23,680 bases of DNA from a virus: the IMG/VR virus record IMGVR_UViG_3300028364_000148, positions 1 through 23,680 of that record; one strand, given 5' to 3'. A program made the position numbers and the translations under genes. The notes under the pieces were generated by a model. It worked only from the letters and a program-made list of their open reading frames with translations. It did not search any database and was not told where the DNA came from. Positions 1 to 6,803 of the stretch are shown here, piece by piece; position 1 is the first letter of the stretch; each line of letters starts with the position of its first letter.

Positions 1-679
1 GCTTGACTTCACTCCACTCTCCCCTACGGATTGCCTTGAGTATCCCGCCATTTCTCTGAAGATTGAGATCGTGTTCAGTTAAAATCTGCTCACATTGCAA
101 TAAAAGCCTGACAACATGCATCCCAAACTTTACGTCATATCCATATTTGTCAATGGAATCTTGGCGTTTGGGGTTTGCACTATTTGCCTTGGTACCAATC
201 TTATGTAATTGGGCATAGGAATACCCCCGAAGTTTCTGATATGAGCCACTGTGGAGGAAGATCTTTCGGTTGTCTCTGATTATTTGGCCAACCTGAGATG
301 CAAAAAGAACACATTGTTGTGGGGTAAACAGAATATCAACAATATTTGGATTGTTTTCCATTGCAAGGTTAAAGAATTTGACAATAGAATAAAACGTAAA
401 GTCATATTCTTTACCAGTGTCATTGTCATTGACGTGGTGTTCCTGATACTGTTCAAACTTCTTGATTTGCCTACCGAATCCTGGGATTTCACCCTTCAAG
501 TGGGGGAATATGTCTTCTTTGGGCGGGATGACAACTCCCACAATGTCCATATCAGATGAATCATTCGAGGCACCGTAGCTCACCGATCCCGTGATTACTT
601 CGTAATGTACATTTTGTGGTAACCATCTTGGTGGATGAACAAGTCCTTTCTTGTTCATCATTTGAAGTCTACTTGCCAT
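1..679 (-). CDS. RlaP-like nucleotidyltransferase, C-terminus cut by window edge
   Basis: The leftward frame is open from an ATG at 679 to the window edge (226 codons), so the C-terminus is missing. An AAAGGA ribosome-binding site precedes the start. Residues 31-45 carry GSVSYGASNDSSDMD, the GS(x)nSDxD active-site signature of the polymerase-beta nucleotidyltransferase superfamily, with D43 and D45 as likely metal ligands. The continuation (E-Y-D-F-T near residue 88, N-P-N-I-V-D near 106, R-R-G-E-W near 220) resembles the phage/bacterial family found beside RNA ligases (RlaP, PF10127-like). Such proteins are predicted to transfer nucleotides to an RNA or other acceptor; the substrate here is unknown. 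It is the last gene seen of the leftward run. The superfamily call is firm; the RlaP subfamily rests on recalled similarity. Confidence 0.8.
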   Translation of the reverse strand, partial: MASRLQMMNKKGLVHPPRWLPQNVHYEVITGSVSYGASNDSSDMDIVGVVIPPKEDIFPHLKGEIPGFGRQIKKFEQYQEHHVNDNDTGKEYDFTFYSIVKFFNLAMENNPNIVDILFTPQQCVLFASQVGQIIRDNRKIFLHSGSYQKLRGYSYAQLHKIGTKANSANPKRQDSIDKYGYDVKFGMHVVRLLLQCEQILTEHDLNLQRNGGILKAIRRGEWSEVK

Positions 680-691
680 TGCGTTATTCCT

Positions 692-943
692 TTAATTTTT
701 TAGTGAAATCATGCTGCCTTCGCACCAAGTGCCACTGCACATATTACCCAAATCGGGCTGAATATCCATGCTTTGTATGCCGCAGGATGAACAAACAGAC
801 TTGATACGAAAATATTCTCGAATTCTAGCAGTTTCTCGGTCTCTAGTTGTTTTCATAGATTGGTATTCATTATACTCTGTGCGGGTAATTGTCACAGGTG
901 AAGTTTCATCTATTTTATCAAGAATTGAAAAATTAATCCTCAT
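692..943 (-). CDS. Small Cys-rich protein, possible zinc ribbon
   Basis: This encodes 83 residues of unrecognised family. The C-terminal half has four cysteines spaced CxxC-x14-C-x4-C (C51, C54, C69, C74), a plausible treble-clef or zinc-ribbon site. The N-terminal half is charged and probably helical (residues 22-47). Its ATG overlaps the TGA of the upstream gene in an ATGA junction, which implies translational coupling and supports both genes. The stop lies 12 bases before the nucleotidyltransferase start and overlaps its ribosome-binding region. Zinc binding is inferred from spacing only. Confidence 0.6.
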   Translation of the reverse strand: MRINFSILDKIDETSPVTITRTEYNEYQSMKTTRDRETARIREYFRIKSVCSSCGIQSMDIQPDLGNMCSGTWCEGSMISLKN

Positions 944-1152
944 GCTTCTTTAAATATCACTTGGGAGCCCGTATATTGTGCCGCTATTTTATTCGCCATG
1001 ACAATGTCATAAAACTTACGCAACAACATTTCGCCAGAATGACTGGTAACAGTGAGATATGTCCACAGTCCCTCGTCTGGAAATGGGACTCGTACAATAT
1101 AATACCCAGTTTCAATATTTCTCTTGGCTTCATTTGTTTCTTGTGATGTCAT
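940..1152 (-). CDS. Hypothetical small protein (70 aa)
   Basis: This is an unrecognised 70-residue soluble protein. A short polar N-terminus is followed by a core that looks like alternating strands (YYIVRVPFPDEGLWTYLTVT) and a C-terminal helix. It overlaps the upstream 57-residue gene by 23 bases and the downstream Cys-rich gene by the four bases ATGA, the spacing expected of coupled phage genes. A weak AAAGAA site precedes the start. Confidence 0.55.
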   Translation of the reverse strand: MTSQETNEAKRNIETGYYIVRVPFPDEGLWTYLTVTSHSGEMLLRKFYDIVMANKIAAQYTGSQVIFKEA

Positions 1153-1303
1153 TACTTTGTTCTTTCAATTTATCATAATCAATTTGTGTAAGGTACATAG
1201 TACGTCCGTTCGTAGCAGGCGATCCATGTGTTACAGTTATGTCATCTGTTAGTTTATGATCATTTACAACAATACGCAAGTCAATTCCACTAAGTGACTT
1301 CAT
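1130..1303 (-). CDS. Hypothetical mini-protein (57 aa)
   Basis: This short leftward frame encodes 57 residues, starting MKSLSGIDLRIVVND and ending NDITRNK. Its ATG overlaps the TGA of the 203-residue gene upstream in an ATGA junction (1300-1303). Its 3' end runs 23 bases into the next gene. It fills what would otherwise be a 150-base gap inside a tightly packed operon, which is the main reason to accept it. No family is recognised. Confidence 0.5.
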   Translation of the reverse strand: MKSLSGIDLRIVVNDHKLTDDITVTHGSPATNGRTMYLTQIDYDKLKEQSNDITRNK

Positions 1304-1911
1304 GTAACTAAAACCAAATCAGATTCATATATAATACGATTGGTTTCTTGTGCAATCATTTCGGCCCTATACTCTTCATTATTCAACCATTTACCATTAT
1401 GATAGAATTCATGTATTCCAACCAAATCATATTCATCACAAAAATTTGAATATTCAAGATAAATGCCTGCTGCAATTTGTCTGGCCAATAGATCCCAAGA
1501 TCGGACATAGTAATCTGGATGCATGTATCTGTTACTCAGGAAAGAGTATGAAACGAAAATTCTAGCAGTCACTGTATCAACATGTTGAGTCTCGATTTTT
1601 TCAACGATTTGAGACTGTGCCGTTGCCTGTGAAGGTAATACAGTAACCTGGGGGAAAGTCGTCGGCGGTGATATATATTTGATAACCTTCTGTGATTTTA
1701 GGCTGATGAGTTTTATAATTTCATCATTATCAGCCTCACCGTCTACCCGTACGTCAATCTCTAGATCCAGTGAATCATTCAGAGAACTGGACTGCAATTG
1801 ATCAAGGTATCCAATTATTTTTGAATCCAGTCTATATTCATGAGCAAGTACAGTGAACTGTTCCCTAAATTCTCTCGCCGGTACATTATAAGTAATAACA
1901 GGGGATTGCAT
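1300..1911 (-). CDS. Hypothetical protein directly downstream of gp44 (203 aa)
   Basis: The product has 203 residues and no recognised family. Visible parts are a charged N-terminal region (about 1-75), a Ser/Thr/Gln-rich linker (about 80-105) and a C-terminal region rich in Tyr, Trp and acidic residues (about 115-203). An AAAGGA site lies upstream, and the start is two bases after the gp44 stop, so translation is probably coupled. In T4 the gene in this position is 62, the small clamp-loader subunit of similar length (187 aa). I see no residue-level likeness to T4 gp62, so that identity is only a positional hypothesis. Confidence 0.65.
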   Translation of the reverse strand: MQSPVITYNVPAREFREQFTVLAHEYRLDSKIIGYLDQLQSSSLNDSLDLEIDVRVDGEADNDEIIKLISLKSQKVIKYISPPTTFPQVTVLPSQATAQSQIVEKIETQHVDTVTARIFVSYSFLSNRYMHPDYYVRSWDLLARQIAAGIYLEYSNFCDEYDLVGIHEFYHNGKWLNNEEYRAEMIAQETNRIIYESDLVLVT

Positions 1912-1913
1912 GA

Positions 1914-2840
1914 TTAGACAATCCTTTCGAGTTCAATTAGAGTAGCTGACAAGTTGATTTCAGGGTCAGCACATTGTGAATGTTTTACAAGTCCATTCCT
2001 GATCACCAAAACTGCTTCGTCTTGTTGATCCTGGGTTGAACCATAGAATTCCAGATTATTATATAAGAATGTAAATGTGTCGATATATTCATCTGGCCTA
2101 ATGGTTTTAGTAATAAATTTTCTGGCCTCAGTCATCTTGCCTTCTCTGAATAATGCAATCATTGTCAATCGCCAATCACTTGATGAATCATCCTGTTCTG
2201 GCAATTTTAATTTACCAGAAGTGGAATGCAATTGAATATTGTTAATGGCTTTTCGGAGATCAGGGTATGACGCCTTGGTGAAAGAATCCAACGTTTCAAT
2301 TTCAAATTCAACTGACTCTGCCATTAGAATCTCGGCCAATCTCACGGTGAAATCTGTCATGTCCAGTTGGTCAAGGTATACTACTTGGCTTCGACTATGG
2401 ATTGCAGGAATCATCATGTTTGGGTAATTACATGTCATGATAAATCTCACGCCTGCTGCATATTGTTCCATGACTCCTCGAAACGCAGCCTGTGCTTCCT
2501 TACTGAGGTGGTCACTTTCGTCGAGTAGAACAACCTTGTAATCGCCCCATGGCATAGTTTCACAGAATGATTGCACTTTTTTACGGAATAGATCAACGCC
2601 ATTATCCCTAGAGGCGTTGATATATAGTCTATCCGCTTCTTCAACTTCAAACTCATTCATTAAAACTTTAGCCAGACTGGTTTTACCAGTGCCCGGGGGG
2701 CCTGCTAACAGTAGATGACCCGACATATCCTTGTCAGCAATCCATCTATCAACTTGGTTTTTCAATGCTGAATTTTTAAATACATATTCTGTAATTGCTT
2801 TTGGTCGGTATTTTTCAAACCAAAGTTTCTGAATGGCCAT
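1914..2840 (-). CDS. 44: Sliding-clamp loader large subunit, AAA+ ATPase (gp44-like)
   Basis: This is the AAA+ ATPase of a T4-type clamp loader, which opens the sliding clamp and loads it at primer-template junctions using ATP. Its 308 residues are close to T4 gp44 (319). Visible motifs are Walker A GPPGTGKT at 47-54, Walker B LLDESD at 105-110, sensor-1 Asn in TCNYPN (N138) and an SRC-type arginine motif HSRS at 148-151. The C-terminal third is the expected helical collar. The ATG has an AAAGGA site overlapping the end of the co-chaperonin gene. The clamp (gp45) is not in this window. Confidence 0.95.
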   Translation of the reverse strand: MAIQKLWFEKYRPKAITEYVFKNSALKNQVDRWIADKDMSGHLLLAGPPGTGKTSLAKVLMNEFEVEEADRLYINASRDNGVDLFRKKVQSFCETMPWGDYKVVLLDESDHLSKEAQAAFRGVMEQYAAGVRFIMTCNYPNMMIPAIHSRSQVVYLDQLDMTDFTVRLAEILMAESVEFEIETLDSFTKASYPDLRKAINNIQLHSTSGKLKLPEQDDSSSDWRLTMIALFREGKMTEARKFITKTIRPDEYIDTFTFLYNNLEFYGSTQDQQDEAVLVIRNGLVKHSQCADPEINLSATLIELERIV

Positions 2841-2842
2841 TC

Positions 2843-3157
2843 TTAGTCCTTTACAATTGGGTATTCATCTGATTTACACAGAATTTCATCGTTGTCCAAG
2901 TGATAATACTTGGTATCATCTGATTTATCAATTGGAAATCCTCGACTCCAACGCCCATGGGAAACATATACCCAATCACCCACTGATACTGCGATAACAT
3001 CTGGGCCAACGTGGGTTATTTCAAACCATCTGGCGCGGATGGCTTCTTCGGTGCCGTCGTGTTCATTGACAATCAGTCCACCTGATGTCTTTTTAATTCC
3101 AAAGCCGTCTATCATTTTACCAATGACTTTATCGCGTATTGCTGTTAATGTTCTCAT
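2843..3157 (-). CDS. GroES-like co-chaperonin
   Basis: The 104 residues match the GroES/Hsp10 layout: an N-terminal RDKVIGKMI strand, a flexible stretch rich in Lys, Ser and Gly (about 20-32) in the mobile-loop position, a central G-x-D-V-I-A-x-SVGDWVYVSHG segment corresponding to the GroES VGD-V-x-F-x-G region, and a C-terminal D-N-D-E-I-L-C resembling the GroES E-D-I-L-A end. T4 phages use gp31 in this role to help GroEL fold the major capsid protein; the same role is inferred here. A strong TAGGAGAG ribosome-binding site overlaps the stop of the upstream gene. Fold confidence is good; the partner is inferred. Confidence 0.75.
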   Translation of the reverse strand: MRTLTAIRDKVIGKMIDGFGIKKTSGGLIVNEHDGTEEAIRARWFEITHVGPDVIAVSVGDWVYVSHGRWSRGFPIDKSDDTKYYHLDNDEILCKSDEYPIVKD

Positions 3158-3158
3158 T

Positions 3159-3536
3159 TTACTCTCCTATATCAGCGTCTGGTAGTACGTCAATCACTTC
3201 CATGCTGCCATCACTGTATTCAATTTCTTCCGATATGGTCTTGCCTTCATCATTGAAGACGGGATTCCGTGAAACCTCATGTGATGTTTTCTTTAATTTT
3301 TTGCCTGTCTTAGACGGGGTAACAGTATCGCTCATTTTGGCCTGCCGTGGTTGGTTTGGTATTGTGGCTTGTTCTCTGACAACTTCTTGAACCGTATATT
3401 TCACGTCTCCTTGTGAATCCAGTCGGTCGCCGCGCGAGTTCATTTTGACATTGCCCACTGCTTCTATTTCTTCATGTTGTCGTCGCAATGCATCCATGTC
3501 AAGTGTTTTGCCCATGGCAGTTTTAATCACAGTCAT
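3159..3536 (-). CDS. Conserved-type phage hypothetical protein (125 aa)
   Basis: This is a highly charged, low-complexity protein of 125 residues. It starts MTVIKTAMGKTLDMDALRRQ, followed by GNVKMNSRGDRLDSQGDV, a basic/polar linker and an acidic C-terminus. The opening resembles an unnamed protein I recall from other T4-like phages, which is not a function. The start overlaps the Pol III-alpha-like gene stop in an ATGA junction. Composition suggests a largely disordered protein, perhaps structural or nucleic-acid associated. Confidence 0.65.
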   Translation of the reverse strand: MTVIKTAMGKTLDMDALRRQHEEIEAVGNVKMNSRGDRLDSQGDVKYTVQEVVREQATIPNQPRQAKMSDTVTPSKTGKKLKKTSHEVSRNPVFNDEGKTISEEIEYSDGSMEVIDVLPDADIGE

Positions 3537-4042
3537 CTTAAAAATTCTCCTACGTCCAAATTATATTTTAGTGAATCGATTTTGTGAATGCCAATCAAGT
3601 AGAGTACATAACTGGCCACGCTGGATCCTCTGCCTACTCCCCATACTATATTATTTTTGCGCATATTTGCAACAAAATAAATCATAAATTTCAACACTGG
3701 CATCATTTTTCTAGACTCAAACTCACCAAGTTCATATGTTACTCTGTCAATTTGCGCAGATGTAATACATTTGGCAAGTATATATTCATGCACATCGAGT
3801 ACTTGATATTCCGTTGGAATATGCCATTCATTTACGCATGAATCTAAAAAATCACTGTTTTCATCTGATTCAGTATAAACCAGCGGGTCATGCAGATCGA
3901 ACAACCTACTGGTTTGATTATATTTTTCCGCCCAATTTTTATCAATCGTAACAATTTCATGTAGTCGCATATCAGATAATAACGCCCTTATTGCATCTTC
4001 TTCAGTTATTACAACTTGATGATTTGAGTTTATTGTGGGCAT
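3533..4042 (-). CDS. Mini protein with a DNA polymerase III alpha-like GRGS segment
   Basis: Of the 169 residues, the C-terminal 60 closely follow the bacterial replicative polymerase (DnaE/PolC) palm segment: a helix (KFMIYFVANMRKNNIVW), then GVGRGSSVASYVLYLIGI, then IDSLKYNLDVGEFLR. In DnaE the equivalent is PGRGS-x-A-G-S-L-V-A-Y-x-L-x-I-x-x-x-D-P-L-x-x-x-L-x-x-x-x-F-L-N. In DnaE the catalytic Asp-x-Asp follows within about 10-15 residues, but here the protein stops at FLR. The catalytic acids are absent, so it cannot be a conventional polymerase. The N-terminal 100 residues are unrecognised. It sits among replication genes. Homology is likely; function is unknown. Confidence 0.7.
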   Translation of the reverse strand: MPTINSNHQVVITEEDAIRALLSDMRLHEIVTIDKNWAEKYNQTSRLFDLHDPLVYTESDENSDFLDSCVNEWHIPTEYQVLDVHEYILAKCITSAQIDRVTYELGEFESRKMMPVLKFMIYFVANMRKNNIVWGVGRGSSVASYVLYLIGIHKIDSLKYNLDVGEFLR

Positions 4043-4045
4043 AAA

Positions 4046-4291
4046 TTAGACAATCAATCCCTCGTCGTCATCGTCTTCATTGTTTTGTTCATTGATCAGT
4101 GATTTCTTGGCATTATAGTAAAGAATGTCATATTCCATGGCCTCAATGATATTATCCAATTGACTGGTGATGCCCCTACTTAGGCCCATACTGTATGCCT
4201 GCAATCTACGCTTTTCAGCCGCTTCTTTCTTAGTGAAGATTTTGGCCAAATATACATTGATTTCATTGACATCTGTTATTTCATCAGACAT
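4046..4291 (-). CDS. Small helical protein with acidic tail
   Basis: This is an 81-residue, mostly helical protein (KEAAEKRRLQAYSMGLSRG in the first half) ending in an acidic tail E-D-D-D-D-E-G-L-I-V. Family and function are not recognised. The start overlaps the end of the MazG-like gene by eight bases, and the stop is three bases before the next gene. That spacing makes it a confident member of the operon. Confidence 0.65.
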   Translation of the reverse strand: MSDEITDVNEINVYLAKIFTKKEAAEKRRLQAYSMGLSRGITSQLDNIIEAMEYDILYYNAKKSLINEQNNEDDDDEGLIV

Positions 4292-4697
4292 CTGTCGCAG
4301 GCTTATTCTCAGAACGTGTAGTGCTGAACCCTTCTGGATAGCGGTTGCTGAGCTTGAATTGATTCTTGGCTATCACAGCATAGGGATCCACGCTCAGAGC
4401 CATACATGCAGTTGTCCAATAAAAGAAAATGTCTCCAAGTTCTTTTTCCAGATGGGTGCGTGTCTCGTCAGTAATTGGTTTACCCTGAAACATGATCTTT
4501 TTTACAAGATCATTGAATTCGCCACTTTCGCCAGCTAGGCCAATTGCGCCGGTTTGCAAAAGGCTGGGCTCAATACCTGTGCTCATGATTTCTCGAAGTC
4601 TATCAATATAGACCTCAGTGTCCAGACTAGTGGAGCTCATAACTGATTCCACAAATTCAGAATAGTCGTTTAGAAATTTTTCATTGTTGGTTGTCAT
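4284..4697 (-). CDS. MazG-like nucleotide pyrophosphohydrolase
   Basis: The 137 residues fit the all-alpha MazG/dUTPase-like NTP pyrophosphatase fold. The magnesium-binding pattern is visible as E57-x-x-E60 (GLAGESGEFND) followed by E86-x-x-D89 (EKELGDIFFY). The later N-Q-F-K-L-S-N-R-Y-P-E-G-F-S is also typical of phage and bacterial MazG proteins. Such enzymes hydrolyse nucleoside triphosphates to monophosphates plus pyrophosphate. In phages they may clean up nucleotide pools or alter (p)ppGpp signalling; the substrate here is unknown. An AAAGGAAAA site precedes the ATG. A second, different MazG-type gene lies at 5234-5590. Confidence 0.87.
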   Translation of the reverse strand: MTTNNEKFLNDYSEFVESVMSSTSLDTEVYIDRLREIMSTGIEPSLLQTGAIGLAGESGEFNDLVKKIMFQGKPITDETRTHLEKELGDIFFYWTTACMALSVDPYAVIAKNQFKLSNRYPEGFSTTRSENKPATDV

Positions 4698-4714
4698 TTG
4701 TTTTCCTTTGTTTA

Positions 4715-5218
4715 TTATTCGAACAGATTTTCATTCCACTCGCGATGGCCGGTTCGATATGCCATATTGGCCTGTGTTTCCCTGACTTCCACTTTGAAGC
4801 ACCATATTCTATCTGATTCAGATTGTCCCCAAAGATCAGGGATATAAACCCCATTCACATATTTGTACAATTGATCAGCAAGTGACTCACAGCCTAGGCT
4901 TGGTAGAATTGTGAGTTTGGCCAGTTTTCGATTTTGCATTTCCTTGTAGAATTCAAGTTCCGGGTCATCCTCAGCCACTAATGTAGTATGATCAAATTGA
5001 TCTTCGAGTATCTTCTTGAGTTCACGAAGGCCCCCATAGTCAGCGGCCCAGTTTCGTGCATCCAAACTGTCAGTACCAAAATAAAACTTCATGGAAAAGG
5101 AATATCCATGATTTTTGTTACAATGACTGTCTGCACGCCATTGGCGATATGCACATGGAAAGGCATCCACGTATTCTTTTGTTGAAACATATTTATATGC
5201 AACAGGTTGATTGGTCAT
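4715..5218 (-). CDS. 6-pyruvoyl-tetrahydropterin synthase / QueD-like protein
   Basis: The 167 residues follow the T-fold PTPS/QueD pattern. SHCNKNHGYSF at 31-41 contains the catalytic Cys33 in C-x3-H-G spacing. D60-Y-G-G, FDHTTL (D76, H77), E111-S-L-A-D and V-E-V-R-E146-T complete the catalytic and pterin-binding set. QueD makes 6-carboxytetrahydropterin in the route to queuosine and 7-deazaguanine. Two of the three usual zinc ligands appear changed: the canonical A-A-H reads A-Y24, and H-G-H reads H37-G-Y39; H32 might compensate. No other deazaguanine gene is visible here, so the pathway role is uncertain. An AAGGAAA site precedes the ATG. Confidence 0.85.
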   Translation of the reverse strand: MTNQPVAYKYVSTKEYVDAFPCAYRQWRADSHCNKNHGYSFSMKFYFGTDSLDARNWAADYGGLRELKKILEDQFDHTTLVAEDDPELEFYKEMQNRKLAKLTILPSLGCESLADQLYKYVNGVYIPDLWGQSESDRIWCFKVEVRETQANMAYRTGHREWNENLFE

Positions 5219-5233
5219 ATATGTAATTTTTCC

Positions 5234-5590
5234 TTATTGTGGCAGTGGTGAAAATTTTGGCTTATTTGCCTGTTTGGTTCGAATTTTTTCAATGTTCATA
5301 AAACATCTTTCCAATTCAATATCGCCTGCATGTTGCATGTCAATGCCATGGGACAAACATAGCGCAGTTAATGTGTTCATTACACCACCAACTTCCTGTT
5401 CAATTTCGCCAATTTCTCTGGAAAATACATAGTCAACCAGTAGGAGAACTTCTTCTTTGGTGCATCCAGTGGACTGCACTAGTTCCAAACTCTCTTCCAT
5501 GAACCTATGATTGCGTTCAACTTTGTCTCGGGCAATTTTCTCACCAAAACACGCGATGAGCCATCGATCTACGCTTTCTTGATATTTCAT
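5234..5590 (-). CDS. Second MazG-type pyrophosphohydrolase-like protein
   Basis: The 118 residues form a helical protein with R-N-H-R-F-M-E32-E33-S-L-E36-L-V-Q and E-I-E-Q-E66-V-G-G-V-M-N-T-L-T-A-L-C, and a C-terminal A-x-K-P-K-F-S-P-L-P. This is the pattern of a small MazG-like family common in phages and proteobacteria. The acidic cluster in helix 1 and E66 could bind magnesium. It differs from the neighbouring MazG protein in length and motif arrangement, so it is not a recent duplicate. It lies between the QueD-like and exonuclease genes with gaps of 15 and 7 bases and has an AGGA site. Confidence 0.8.
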   Translation of the reverse strand: MKYQESVDRWLIACFGEKIARDKVERNHRFMEESLELVQSTGCTKEEVLLLVDYVFSREIGEIEQEVGGVMNTLTALCLSHGIDMQHAGDIELERCFMNIEKIRTKQANKPKFSPLPQ

Positions 5591-5597
5591 ATAATTC

Positions 5598-6137
5598 CTA
5601 TTTTAATTTTACACCAAGGTGCTTGAGTGTATCTTGTAATGCCCGTGCCTGAACTTTTGCATCTTCAAGTGCATTGTGGGCGGCGAAAGTGTACTTTTTA
5701 CGTGGATCACTGGGCATAACCTTGAATACTGATCGACAGTTGTCAATTTGCCAAAATGCCCATGGGATGGGAATATTCCACTGTCGATACATATCCTCAA
5801 GGATTACATTATCAAATGATCCTTGACACCAGATATTATCCACACCCACTAACCACTTTCTTAGTGATAGTAGCACGGATTCCACAGTCTGTCTATCTTT
5901 ATCTGAAAAAGCTTCTTCTACAATTTCAGGTGATTGTACTGCCCAGAACTCATCTAGAGTGCTCTGGGATATCGTCCGGCCCTTGGCGTCCTGTTCATCA
6001 ATATTAATTCTATGGTAATAATCACTGTGAGGAGCCGTCGACGAATTTGGGTCAAATTTTACTGCACCAATAGTCAAGACTTGACCCGTTGGCAGAGTAC
6101 AAAGGGTCTCTAAGTCAATCATGGCATGAGTTGTCAT
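5598..6137 (-). CDS. dexA: DEDDh 3'-5' exonuclease (DexA-like)
   Basis: The 179 residues carry all three DEDDh exonuclease motifs: Exo I M-I-D8-L-E10-T, Exo II G-S-F-D109-N, and Exo III H154-N-A-L-E-D159-A. The layout matches the T4 DexA / exodeoxyribonuclease VIII-like group, which degrades single-stranded DNA from the 3' end. T4 DexA is somewhat longer (227 aa). A likely role is host DNA breakdown or trimming of recombination intermediates. The start has an AAGGAAT site. It sits in the leftward replication operon just before the nucleotide-metabolism genes. Confidence 0.88.
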   Translation of the reverse strand: MTTHAMIDLETLCTLPTGQVLTIGAVKFDPNSSTAPHSDYYHRINIDEQDAKGRTISQSTLDEFWAVQSPEIVEEAFSDKDRQTVESVLLSLRKWLVGVDNIWCQGSFDNVILEDMYRQWNIPIPWAFWQIDNCRSVFKVMPSDPRKKYTFAAHNALEDAKVQARALQDTLKHLGVKLK

Positions 6138-6149
6138 GTAAATTCCTTG

Positions 6150-6509
6150 TTATGTTGATCGGCGCATATTGGCCAAATCTTTAGCTGATTGGGGGTTGTC
6201 TTTTCTAATGGGGGCATATCCACTTTTATGGACCAGGCCTATTCCCATAAGTTCGTCGCCTGTATATCTATTTATACATTTTGCAATACCATGAGTGGCA
6301 ACTTGATTACCCATGTCCACACCATTTGATTTGACTTTGAGATTGGGCAATGAATTTACTTGAGATTTTATTTTTGGTTTTTTAGTCCCATCAATCCCAT
6401 ATCTAGCAAGCCAGAGCACGTGTTCTGCTCTGGCTTGCTGTAATCTAATGGATTTGGATGCCTTTGCCTTAGGCACCTTTCTTGAATTCTTTGGTCTTCC
6501 AGTTTGCAT
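6150..6509 (-). CDS. Conserved-type phage hypothetical protein (119 aa)
   Basis: A basic, Lys/Arg-rich N-terminus (MQTGRPKNSRKVPKAKASK) leads into a helix R-L-Q-Q-A-R-A-E-H-V-L-W-L. The C-terminal part contains G-I-G-L-V-H-K-S-G-Y-A-P-I and ends A-K-D-L-A-N-M-R-R-S. This ending resembles an unnamed phage family with a G-I-A-T-M-H-K-S-N-x-x-P-V C-terminus. The ATG at 6509 is preferred over one 13 codons upstream because its N-terminus is the natural G-R-P-K start; both lack a well-spaced ribosome-binding site. It overlaps the upstream gene by 41 bases. Function is unknown. Confidence 0.6.
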   Translation of the reverse strand: MQTGRPKNSRKVPKAKASKSIRLQQARAEHVLWLARYGIDGTKKPKIKSQVNSLPNLKVKSNGVDMGNQVATHGIAKCINRYTGDELMGIGLVHKSGYAPIRKDNPQSAKDLANMRRST

Positions 6510-6741
6510 CCTTGGCCGACACCCGAATGAACAATTTATTAGTCTCATTGGGATTTGGATTTGGAATGGTTACCATGACACGCTTACCAGAGTCAAACGC
6601 ATTGCGTTGGTTAGTGACTCGTTCACCACTGGCGCGATATCCTTCGCGGACCAATTGAGTAGTTGCACGGGATACTCCGCGATGGATACCAGCTGACTGA
6701 ATGCCTTTTGAACTGGAACTGGATGATTTACCTTTGGCCAT
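6469..6741 (-). CDS. Small basic hypothetical protein (90 aa)
   Basis: The 90 residues start MAKGKSSSSSSKG. A probable helix (V-S-R-A-T-T-Q-L-V-R-E-G-Y-R-A-S) is followed by KRVMVTIPNPNPNETNKLF and a Lys-rich end. A good TAGGAGA ribosome-binding site lies seven bases before the ATG. The strong basic charge suggests contact with nucleic acid or a virion role, but no family is recognised. It follows a 62-base gap after gp52 that contains a short inverted repeat (GTTGAT/ATCAAC). Confidence 0.6.
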   Translation of the reverse strand: MAKGKSSSSSSKGIQSAGIHRGVSRATTQLVREGYRASGERVTNQRNAFDSGKRVMVTIPNPNPNETNKLFIRVSAKDANWKTKEFKKGA

Positions 6742-6803
6742 TGAAGTTCTCCTAAATTACAATGTAAAGTTACTTTAGTTGATTTGTGATCAACCCGCAA
6801 GTG

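Noticed and set aside
251-559. Rightward 102-codon frame near the left edge
   Set aside because: It is antisense to the nucleotidyltransferase frame, which carries a full GS-SDxD motif and runs off the window edge.
6742-6803. Inverted repeat GTTGAT/ATCAAC after the gp52-like gene as a terminator
   Set aside because: The six-pair stem is weak and no T-run follows on the minus strand.
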